Shown here: piece after piece, positions 1 through 6,250 of the stretch
Layout of the letters: each line of letters opens with the position of its first letter
Position numbering within the stretch: position 1 is the first letter of the stretch
Assembly: GCA_017552845.1 (NCBI GenBank)
Contig: JAFZOE010000290.1
Coordinates: 1-7,379, forward strand
Direction: 5' to 3'
DNA: 7,379 bases
From: Clostridia bacterium
GTDB lineage: Bacteria > Bacillota > Clostridia > Oscillospirales > Acutalibacteraceae
Program-made: the position numbers and the translations under genes
Notes under the pieces: model-generated
The model's database searches: none
The model's input: the letters and a program-made list of their open reading frames with translations, nothing else
What the model was told of the DNA's origin: nothing

Positions 1-733
1 CTCGCTTGCCGCGTCGGCTTCAAAGCGCAGGGAGAGCGGGGAATTCCTGCTCGAGGGCGCGAGGCTCTGCGCCGACGCCGCGCTGAGCGGAGTTGAAACC
101 GTGCGCGCGTTCTTCACGGCGGATGCCGTTGCGGATTACGCTGAATATGTTTCGGCGGTCGAAGGCGTCTGCGGCGAGTGCTATGAAATCTCCTCCGAGG
201 TCGCGCTCAAGCTCTCCGATACGGGCACGCCCCAGGGCGTATTCTGCGTCTGCAGGATGAGGGAGCATCCGATTGAATCCCTGTCCGCGGGCGGCAGATA
301 TCTCGCGCTCGAGAATATTCAGGATCCTTCCAATACGGGCGCGATATGCAGAAGCGCGGAGGCTCTCGGGCTGGACGGTCTGATTATCTCCGGCGGATGC
401 GACATTTATAATCCGAAAGCGCTCAGGGCGGCCATGGGCTCATCCCTGAGACTGAATATACTGACCTGCGGCTCTCTCGCGGAATTTCTGAAAAACGCCG
501 CCGGTTTCCTGCGCCTCGCGTCGGTCCCCGATTCGTCGGCGAAGGATATAAGGACCGTCTGCGGAGAAACGGCGCGCGGAATCATCTGTTGCGTCGGCAA
601 CGAGGGCAACGGCCTGAGCGAAGAGGTCATAAGCGCCTGCGATGAGAGGGTAACAATACCTATGCAGGGCAGGGCGGAATCGCTCAACGCCTCAGCGGCG
701 GCTGCAATTCTCGCATGGGAGCTGAAACGATGA
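1..733 (+). CDS. SpoU/TrmH-family RNA 2'-O-ribose methyltransferase (5' partial)
   Basis: This protein is expected to transfer a methyl group from S-adenosylmethionine to a ribose 2'-OH in rRNA or tRNA. The reading frame is open from base 2 with no stop, and the residues encoded before base 100 (including GEFLLEGARLC) match the SpoU substrate-binding domain, so the gene begins upstream; the GTG near base 101 is internal. All three SPOUT motifs are present: motif 1 around bases 311-370 (ENIQDPSNTGAICRSAEALG), motif 2 around 580-620 (CVGNEGNGLSEE) and motif 3 around 657-710 (IPMQGRAESLNAS). The C-terminus is therefore complete and should form the trefoil-knot cofactor site. The stop overlaps the dprA start. 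The overall pattern resembles YsgA/RlmB/TrmH-like proteins, but the exact RNA target cannot be told from sequence, so no symbol is given. The family call is secure; the substrate is not. Confidence 0.93.
   Translation, partial: SLAASASKRRESGEFLLEGARLCADAALSGVETVRAFFTADAVADYAEYVSAVEGVCGECYEISSEVALKLSDTGTPQGVFCVCRMREHPIESLSAGGRYLALENIQDPSNTGAICRSAEALGLDGLIISGGCDIYNPKALRAAMGSSLRLNILTCGSLAEFLKNAAGFLRLASVPDSSAKDIRTVCGETARGIICCVGNEGNGLSEEVISACDERVTIPMQGRAESLNASAAAAILAWELKR
717..721 (+). promoter_or_regulatory. Ribosome binding site for dprA
   Basis: GGGAG lies 8 nt upstream of the ATG at 730 and inside the end of the methyltransferase gene. It overlaps the alternative ATG at 715, so it supports 730 as the true start and suggests translational coupling across the 4-bp overlap. 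Confidence 0.6.
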
Positions 734-1875
734 GCGAAGCGAAATACTGGGTCTGGCTCTCGGAAGCTCTCGGAGCGGGCGCAAGAGTCGATGAAATCTT
801 CGGCGCGTTCTCATCCCCCCGGAGCATATATGAGGCGGGCAGGACGGAGCGGGCGGTTTCCGGAGTTTTTACTAAGGCAAAACTCGACCGCCTCGACAAT
901 ACGAAGTTATCAGACGCCGAAACGCATATTGAAGTCTGCGTTAAAAACGGCTGGAAGATATATACCCCCGATGACGGGGATTTCCCCGACGATTTAAGAA
1001 ATCTTACCGATATGCCGCTTGTCCTTTACTGCGACGGCGATTTATCCCGCATAAAAGACAGGCTCGCGGTCGGCGTGGTCGGAACGAGGAACCCCACCTG
1101 CGACAGCGTCGCGATAGCGAGGCAGTTCAGCGCCGATATGGCGAAATGCGGAGCGGTCGTAGTCAGCGGGGGCGCTCTCGGCATAGACTCCGCCGCCCAT
1201 GAGGGCGCGCTGGAGGCGGAAGGAACGACTGTCTGCGTGCTCGGCTGCGGCCTCGGAACAAAGTATCTGATGCAGAATGAGCCGATGCGCCGCGAAATCG
1301 CGAAGAGCGGAGCGGTCATTTCCGAATATCCGCCTCTGAGCCCCGCGAGCGTGAGGACTTTTCCGGTGAGAAACAGAATAATTTCGGGGCTGAGCAAGGG
1401 CGTGCTTGTGGTCGAAGCCGGTGAAAAGAGCGGCTCGCTGATTACCGCGAACGCCGCGATTGAGCAGGGCAGAGAGGTTTTTGCCGTCCCCGGAAGCATC
1501 CTGAATTCATCATATAAAGGCGCGAATACACTTATCCGCGACGGCGCGACCGCGGTCACCTGCGCGGAAGATATACTGAAAACATTCGAATATATGTTCC
1601 CCGGCTCCCTCGATTTATCGGGAAATTCCGGAAAACTCCCCGAGGGCGAAAAGCGCAGGGGAGACAAAAAAGCCGGTTCAAAGAAACCGCTGCCCGCGGA
1701 TTACGGCGCGGACGCGGCGAAGGTATATAACCTGCTCTCGCACGAGCCTCTTCATTCCGACGAAATCTGCGCTGAGACGAATCTCCCGCCCTCAAAGGTG
1801 ATGGGAATTCTCACTCAACTCGAGCTTGACGGCTTCGCGGAGCAGACTGAGGGAAAGAATTATATCCTCGCATGA
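730..1875 (+). CDS. dprA: DNA-processing protein DprA (Smf)
   Basis: DprA binds incoming single-stranded DNA in the cytoplasm during natural transformation and loads RecA on it. It is widely kept even in bacteria not known to be competent. The 381-residue protein has an N-terminal helical region (about residues 1-65), then the Rossmann-like DprA core: VVGTRNPT (G118-T119-R120), SGGALGID (146-153) with H157, the VCVLGCGLG strand-loop, FPVRNRIISG (around 211-220) and the EKSGSLITA/PGS region. A charged, Lys-rich low-complexity linker (about 295-325) leads to a C-terminal winged-helix domain (about 328-381). An in-frame ATG at 715 is possible, but I chose 730: it forms an ATGA overlap with the upstream stop and has GGGAG 8 nt before it. 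DprA directly upstream of topA is standard in Firmicutes. No truncation or missing motif was seen. Confidence 0.96.
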   Translation: MSEAKYWVWLSEALGAGARVDEIFGAFSSPRSIYEAGRTERAVSGVFTKAKLDRLDNTKLSDAETHIEVCVKNGWKIYTPDDGDFPDDLRNLTDMPLVLYCDGDLSRIKDRLAVGVVGTRNPTCDSVAIARQFSADMAKCGAVVVSGGALGIDSAAHEGALEAEGTTVCVLGCGLGTKYLMQNEPMRREIAKSGAVISEYPPLSPASVRTFPVRNRIISGLSKGVLVVEAGEKSGSLITANAAIEQGREVFAVPGSILNSSYKGANTLIRDGATAVTCAEDILKTFEYMFPGSLDLSGNSGKLPEGEKRRGDKKAGSKKPLPADYGADAAKVYNLLSHEPLHSDEICAETNLPPSKVMGILTQLELDGFAEQTEGKNYILA

Positions 1876-1897
1876 ATTTTGTTAAATATCCTTTCAC

Positions 1898-1904
1898 AGG
1901 AGAG
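1898..1904 (+). promoter_or_regulatory. Ribosome binding site for topA
   Basis: AGGAGAG is followed by a 5-nt A/T spacer and the ATG at 1910. It sits in the 34-nt dprA-topA gap. The 13-nt string around it (1897-1909) recurs exactly ahead of rnc at 5565-5577, which suggests a preferred strong Shine-Dalgarno form in this genome. No terminator-like hairpin or clear -35/-10 pair is visible in the gap. Confidence 0.8.
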
Positions 1905-1909
1905 AAAAT

Positions 1910-4018
1910 ATGAAACTGGTAATTGTAGAATCGCCTGCAAAGGCAAAGACAATCACAAAATATCTCGGCAAGGGCTATGAGGTCGTCGCCTCGAAGGGAC
2001 ATGTCAGGGATCTGCCCGACAGGACTCTCAGCGTTGATGTCAGGAACAGATACGAGCCCAAATACGAGATAATTCCCGAGAAAGAGGCGCTTGTGGAGCA
2101 GCTTACAAAGAAGGCACACAAAGCCGACGCCGTCTATCTCGCGACCGACCCCGACCGCGAGGGAGAGGGAATCTCGTGGCATCTTGCGAGCGTGCTCGGC
2201 CTCGATCTGAGCAAGCCCAACAGAGTCACCTTCAATGAAATCACAAAGAGCGGCATCAAGGCGGGCATGGATAATCCCCGCAAGGTCGATATGGACCTTG
2301 TCAACGCCCAGCAGGCGAGAAGAATTCTCGACCGCCTGGTCGGCTATACCCTTAGCCCGTTCGTTTCGCAGAAAATCAAGCCCCGTCTCTCGGCGGGCAG
2401 AGTGCAGAGCGTCGCCCTGCGCCTGATAGTTGACAGGGAAGAGGAGATAAGCGCCTTCGTTCCCGAGGAATACTGGAGCGTCGAGGCGAAATTCGCGACC
2501 GAGTCCAAGAAGGTATTCAAGGCAACGCTCGATTCCGATGAAAAAGGAAAAGTCAAAATTTCGAACGAGAAGCAGGCGAAGGCCTATGTCAAGCGCCTCG
2601 AGGGTTCGGAATTCGAAATCGGCTCGGTAAAGAAGGGCACGAAGAATCAGAAGGCGGCCCCGCCCTTCACCACCTCCACCCTTCAGCAGGAGGCGTCAAA
2701 GAAGCTCGGTTTCCAGGCTTCGAGAACCATGCGCGCCGCGCAGGAACTCTATGAGGGCGTCGAGCTGAGCGGTCTGGGCAGCATAGGTCTTATCACCTAC
2801 ATGAGAACAGACTCTCTCCGCATCTCCGAGGAGGCGCGCGCCGAGGGCACGAAATTCATCAGGGATAATTTCGGCGACAAGTATGTTCCCGAAAAGCAGA
2901 ATTACTATAAATCGAGAGCCAACGCGCAGGACGGCCACGAGGCAATCAGACCTTCGACCCCGTCAATCACCCCCGATTCCATCAAGGACGACCTGACTCC
3001 CGACCAGTTCAAATTATACACTCTCATCTGGCGCAGATTCATCGCCTGCCTCATGGCGCCGTGCGTAATGAATACGACCAAGGTTGAGATTATTTCGAGA
3101 AAACCCGGCGAAAAGGATAAGTTCTGCATCCTCAACGCCTCGGGTTCAACCGTAAAATTCGAGGGCTTTACGAAAGTCTATGAGCTTCCCGAGGAGGCGC
3201 TGACCAAGAACGCCCTGCCCGAAATCAAGCAGGATGAGAAGCTCAGGCTCAAGGAAATCACGCCCGATCAGCATTTCACCCAGCCGCCCGCAAGATACAC
3301 CGAGGCCTCGCTCATCAAGGAGCTCGAGGAAAACGGCGTCGGCAGACCTTCGACCTATGCGTCGATTATCTCCACGATTACGGGCAAGGATTATGTTGAG
3401 CGCAGGCAGAAGCAGCTTGTCCCGACCGAGCTCGGAATCGCAATCACCAATCTTCTCAAAGATAAATTCCCCAAGATAGTCAATACGAAATTCACCGCGC
3501 AGATGGAGAGCGACCTCGACGAGGTCGGCAGCGGCAAGACCGACTATATCGCGATGCTCGATGAATTCTATCCCGAGCTCAAAGAGGCGGTCGACAAGGC
3601 CAGGGAGGAAATGCGCGGGCAGAAGATTCATCTCTCGGATGAAGTCACCGACGAGGTCTGCGAAATCTGCGGCAAGCCGATGACCGTCAGAAACGGCAGA
3701 TTCGGCAGATTCCTCGGCTGCTCGGGTTATCCCGACTGCAAGAATATCAAGCCCTTCGTTATCGGCAAGGGACTCTGCCCGAAATGCGGCGGCGACCTGG
3801 TTGAAAAGCGCTCGGGCAAGGGCCACGTCTTCTACGGCTGCGCCAACTATCCCAAGTGCACCTACGCCTGCTGGGACGCTCCCTCGGGCGAAACCTGCGA
3901 AGTCTGCGGCAAGGCGATGCTCGCTCCGAAAAACGGCAAACCCTACTGCAGCAACGAGGAATGCGAAAATCACAAGCACCCGGTAAAAAGAAAGACCTAT
4001 GGCAAAAAGAAAGGTTAA
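1910..4018 (+). CDS. topA: DNA topoisomerase I (type IA)
   Basis: TopA relaxes negatively supercoiled DNA by cutting one strand through a tyrosine-DNA link and passing the other strand. The 702-residue protein opens with the Toprim domain: VESPAKAKTI with E7, then TDPDREGE with the metal-binding D80, D82 and E84. The catalytic tyrosine is Y297 in LITYMRTDS. GRPSTYASI and the RxAGRVQSVALR-like segment (LSAGRVQSVAL) are further family signatures. The C-terminus carries three tetracysteine zinc ribbons: C584/C587/C604/C610, C623/C626/C644/C650 and C663/C666/C680/C685, then a Lys-rich tail (VKRKTYGKKKG). Length and architecture are normal for a Firmicutes TopA. The last 20 bp overlap trmFO, in a different frame. 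A strong AGGAGAG site supports the start. In E. coli topA responds to supercoiling, but no promoter is visible here. Confidence 0.98.
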   Translation: MKLVIVESPAKAKTITKYLGKGYEVVASKGHVRDLPDRTLSVDVRNRYEPKYEIIPEKEALVEQLTKKAHKADAVYLATDPDREGEGISWHLASVLGLDLSKPNRVTFNEITKSGIKAGMDNPRKVDMDLVNAQQARRILDRLVGYTLSPFVSQKIKPRLSAGRVQSVALRLIVDREEEISAFVPEEYWSVEAKFATESKKVFKATLDSDEKGKVKISNEKQAKAYVKRLEGSEFEIGSVKKGTKNQKAAPPFTTSTLQQEASKKLGFQASRTMRAAQELYEGVELSGLGSIGLITYMRTDSLRISEEARAEGTKFIRDNFGDKYVPEKQNYYKSRANAQDGHEAIRPSTPSITPDSIKDDLTPDQFKLYTLIWRRFIACLMAPCVMNTTKVEIISRKPGEKDKFCILNASGSTVKFEGFTKVYELPEEALTKNALPEIKQDEKLRLKEITPDQHFTQPPARYTEASLIKELEENGVGRPSTYASIISTITGKDYVERRQKQLVPTELGIAITNLLKDKFPKIVNTKFTAQMESDLDEVGSGKTDYIAMLDEFYPELKEAVDKAREEMRGQKIHLSDEVTDEVCEICGKPMTVRNGRFGRFLGCSGYPDCKNIKPFVIGKGLCPKCGGDLVEKRSGKGHVFYGCANYPKCTYACWDAPSGETCEVCGKAMLAPKNGKPYCSNEECENHKHPVKRKTYGKKKG

Positions 4019-5312
4019 GATAATCGGCGGCGGCTTTGCCGGATGCGAGGCGGCCCATCAGCTCGCGAAGCGCGGAATAGAGGTCGAGCTCTGTGAAATG
4101 AAGCCCGTGAAATACTCGCCCGCGCATTCGAGCGAAAACCTCTGCGAGCTCGTCTGCTCCAATTCTTTCAAGGCCATGCGCCTTGAGAGCGCGGCGGGTA
4201 TGATGAAGGCGGAGATGAAAATGCTCGGCTCGCTCTGCGTTGAATGCGCCGAAGCGACCGCCGTTCCCGCGGGCGGAGCTCTCGCGGTTGACAGGGAGAA
4301 ATTTTCCGCCCTCGTCACCGAAAGGATAAATTCCGATGAGCTTATAACCGTTATCCGTGAGGAAATCACGGATATTCCCGAAGGCGATGTCATAATCGCC
4401 GCAGGTCCGCTCGCGAGCGAGGCGCTCGGAGAAAAAATCAGCGCTCTCTGCGGCGGAAACCTCAGCTTTTTCGATGCGGCAGCCCCGATAGTCACTGCCG
4501 AGAGCATAAATCTTGAAAAAGCATTTATGCAGTCCCGCTACGACCGCGGCGAGCCCGATGACTATATCAACTGCCCGATGGATAAGGAGCAGTATGAGGC
4601 GTTTTATGAGGCGCTTATATCGGCAGAGAGCGCGCCCGTTCATCAGTTCGATAAGAGAAAGGATGTCTATGAGGGCTGCATGCCGATTGAGGTCATGGCC
4701 TCGAGAGGGAAGGATACGATAAGATTCGGCCCGATGAAGCCCGCAGGGCTGACCGATCCGCATACGGGCAGACGCCCCTGGGCGAATCTTCAGCTGCGCA
4801 AGGAAAACCGCGAGGGGACTATGTATAATCTCGTCGGCTTTCAGACCAATCTTAAATTCGGCGAGCAGAAGCGCGTATTCTCAATGATTCCCGCGCTTGA
4901 AAACGCCGAGTTTGTCCGCTACGGAGTCATGCACCGCAACACCTTCATCGATTCCCCGCGCCTGCTGAATTCCGATTTTTCGTTCAGGACGCGCGAAAAT
5001 CTGTTCTTCGCGGGGCAGATTACCGGAGTCGAGGGCTATATGGAGAGCGCGATGTCCGGCATTCTCGCGGGCATAAACGCCGCGCACCGCATTCTCGGCA
5101 GGGAGAGCTTCGTCCCGCCCGCCGACACGATATGCGGCGCTCTCGCGAGATATATTTCGGATGAATCAATAAAGAATTTCCAGCCGATGGGCGCGGCATT
5201 CGGCCTGCTCCCGCCGCCGGAAAACAGGATAAGGGATAAGAAAGAGAGGTATGCTTTTCTCGCCGAAAGAGGGCTCGCCTCGCTTGAAAAAGAAATCACA
5301 AAATCACTTTGA
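3999..5312 (+). CDS. trmFO: Methylenetetrahydrofolate-tRNA-(uracil-5-)-methyltransferase TrmFO
   Basis: TrmFO makes 5-methyluridine at position 54 in the T-loop of tRNA, using 5,10-methylenetetrahydrofolate as carbon donor and reduced FAD, unlike the SAM-dependent TrmA. The 437-residue protein matches the family length. It begins with an FAD-binding dinucleotide motif, GGGFAGCE (10-17), followed by ENLCELVCSNSFK with C53, the residue matching the known catalytic cysteine of B. subtilis TrmFO. The second conserved cysteine is C227 in YEGCMPIE. The C-terminal part has RPWANLQLRKEN, the GFQTNLKFGEQKR stretch and the flavin-contacting FFAGQITGVEGYMESAMSG. The start lies inside topA (20-bp overlap) and no other start keeps the FAD motif intact. 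No good Shine-Dalgarno precedes it, so it probably depends on ribosomes translating topA. The topA-trmFO order is typical of Firmicutes. Confidence 0.97.
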   Translation: MAKRKVKIIGGGFAGCEAAHQLAKRGIEVELCEMKPVKYSPAHSSENLCELVCSNSFKAMRLESAAGMMKAEMKMLGSLCVECAEATAVPAGGALAVDREKFSALVTERINSDELITVIREEITDIPEGDVIIAAGPLASEALGEKISALCGGNLSFFDAAAPIVTAESINLEKAFMQSRYDRGEPDDYINCPMDKEQYEAFYEALISAESAPVHQFDKRKDVYEGCMPIEVMASRGKDTIRFGPMKPAGLTDPHTGRRPWANLQLRKENREGTMYNLVGFQTNLKFGEQKRVFSMIPALENAEFVRYGVMHRNTFIDSPRLLNSDFSFRTRENLFFAGQITGVEGYMESAMSGILAGINAAHRILGRESFVPPADTICGALARYISDESIKNFQPMGAAFGLLPPPENRIRDKKERYAFLAERGLASLEKEITKSL

Positions 5313-5320
5313 TAATGAAT

Positions 5321-5326
5321 TGGAGG
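5321..5326 (+). promoter_or_regulatory. Ribosome binding site for the ACP-like gene (decides a GTG start)
   Basis: TGGAGG lies 7 nt before the GTG at 5334 and occupies most of the 21-nt gap after trmFO. It fixes the GTG as the start: the ATG at 5315 is out of frame and upstream of this site. Confidence 0.75.
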
Positions 5327-5333
5327 CATTTTT

Positions 5334-5555
5334 GTGGATTTTAAGGAATTGAAGGCGCTTATCTGCGAAGAATTCGGTTACGACAGCGACGATATCCGCC
5401 CCGAAACCCTTCTCATGGAAATCGTCAGCGACGAGTATGAGGTGCAGGAACTGCTCGCGGGCATAGGCGAGGCAATCGGCGCCGAGCTTGAAATCGAACC
5501 CGGAGAGGACTGGACCCTCGGCAATCTTGCCGACGCGATATCCGAAGCTTTATAA
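5334..5555 (+). CDS. Acyl-carrier-protein-like protein lacking the phosphopantetheine serine
   Basis: This small protein (73 residues, GTG start) has the size, acidity (21 Asp/Glu against 3 Lys/Arg) and helix pattern of an acyl carrier protein. Residues 6-21 (LKALICEEFGYDSDDI) align well with ACP helix I, residues 35-48 with helix II, and the end (TLGNLADAISEAL) with helix IV. Where ACP has Asp-Ser-Leu, with serine carrying 4'-phosphopantetheine, this protein reads Asp33-Glu34-Tyr35 after a one-residue gap. Ser32 is the only nearby serine and sits on the wrong side of the aspartate. It therefore probably cannot be charged as a normal ACP, and its role is unknown. The position just before rnc is where many Firmicutes carry acpP, which supports descent from acpP. 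Its own ribosome binding site and intact frame argue against a decaying gene. ACP-like fold: fairly likely. Function: not assigned. Confidence 0.75.
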   Translation: MDFKELKALICEEFGYDSDDIRPETLLMEIVSDEYEVQELLAGIGEAIGAELEIEPGEDWTLGNLADAISEAL

Positions 5556-5565
5556 CCGCAAAATC

Positions 5566-5572
5566 AGGAGAG
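5566..5572 (+). promoter_or_regulatory. Ribosome binding site for rnc
   Basis: AGGAGAG sits three bases before the ATG at 5576, in the 20-nt gap after the ACP-like gene. The AGGAG core is 5 nt from the start, a little tighter than the same element ahead of topA (7 nt). Confidence 0.75.
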
Positions 5573-5575
5573 AAA

Positions 5576-6250
5576 ATGGAAAATAAACTTGAAAATCTGC
5601 AGAAAAATCTCGGATATGAATTCAAAGATGTTTCACTGCTCAAAACGGCCCTGACCCATTCATCCTACGCGAATGAGAAGGGAACGGTCTGCAACGAGCG
5701 GCTGGAATTCCTCGGAGACGCCGTTCTCGGCTTCATATCCGCTGAATTTTTCTATAATAACTACGATGTTCCCGAGGGCGATTTAACCAAGCACAGGGCG
5801 GCGCGTGTCTGCGAAAACGCGCTGAGCATGTTCGCGCGCGAGCTCGATATCGGCTCCGCCCTCTATCTCGGCAAGGGCGAGGAGAGGATGAACGGCAGAA
5901 ACAAGCCCTCGATGCTCGCCGATGCCTTTGAGGCGGTGCTCGCCGCTGTGTATATTGACGGCGGGCTCGAGGAGGCAAAGAAGATTGCCCTTCGCTTCGT
6001 CGCGCGCCACGATAAGCTCGATGATTCGGGAGACTACAAGACGGCTCTTCAGGAAGTGGTTCAGAAAAACCGCGAGGAGCATGTCGAATATGTCCTTATT
6101 GAAGAATCGGGCCCCGCTCACGACAGGCACTTCGTGATTGAGGTTCACCTCAACAGCAACGTCATCGGCAGAGGCGAGGGCAAGAGCAAGAAAATCGCCG
6201 AGCAGATGGCGGCAAAGGAAGCGCTGAGTCTTATGGGAATAGTCAAATGA
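5576..6250 (+). CDS. rnc: Ribonuclease III
   Basis: RNase III cuts double-stranded RNA as a homodimer. It processes the rRNA precursor stem structures and some mRNAs, and degrades sense/antisense duplexes. The 224-residue protein has the family signature NERLEFLGDAVLGF with E41, E44 and D48, then E67 (PEGDLTKHRA), and the catalytic pair D116 and E119 in MLADAFEAVLAAVYIDGG, matching E. coli D114 and E117. A C-terminal double-stranded-RNA-binding domain spans about residues 153-222, from the DYKTALQEVVQ helix to the basic KSKKIAEQMAAKEAL helix. Length is normal and all catalytic residues are present. The stop overlaps the following radical SAM start by 4 bp (ATGA). rnc upstream of smc is a common Firmicutes arrangement. 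Start chosen from the AGGAGAG site and the usual N-terminal length. Confidence 0.98.
   Translation: MENKLENLQKNLGYEFKDVSLLKTALTHSSYANEKGTVCNERLEFLGDAVLGFISAEFFYNNYDVPEGDLTKHRAARVCENALSMFARELDIGSALYLGKGEERMNGRNKPSMLADAFEAVLAAVYIDGGLEEAKKIALRFVARHDKLDDSGDYKTALQEVVQKNREEHVEYVLIEESGPAHDRHFVIEVHLNSNVIGRGEGKSKKIAEQMAAKEALSLMGIVK

Noticed and set aside
715..729. Upstream ATG as the dprA start
   Set aside because: It overlaps the GGGAG element that serves the ATG at 730 and adds five residues with no family support.
1026..1667. Minus-strand open frame of 213 codons inside dprA
   Set aside because: It is the composition shadow of the DprA core; Ser/Pro/Leu-rich with no motif.
1876..1909. Possible promoter or terminator in the dprA-topA gap
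   Set aside because: The 34-nt gap is A/T-rich but has no spaced -35/-10 pair and no hairpin with a T run; most of it is the topA ribosome site.
4001..4016. Possible programmed frameshift at C-AAA-AAG near the topA stop, making a TopA-TrmFO fusion
   Set aside because: A -1 shift does not enter the trmFO frame, which is +1 relative to topA, and both proteins are complete as separate units.
3146..4763. Long open frames on the minus strand (277 and 334 codons) opposite topA and trmFO
   Set aside because: They lie opposite genes with full catalytic motifs, show no recognisable domain, are Arg/Leu-rich, and are expected from strong G/C third-position bias. The longer one crosses the topA-trmFO junction.
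5313..5333. Short intergenic region as an attachment site or insertion scar
   Set aside because: It is almost wholly the ribosome site of the next gene; no repeats or inverted ends flank it.
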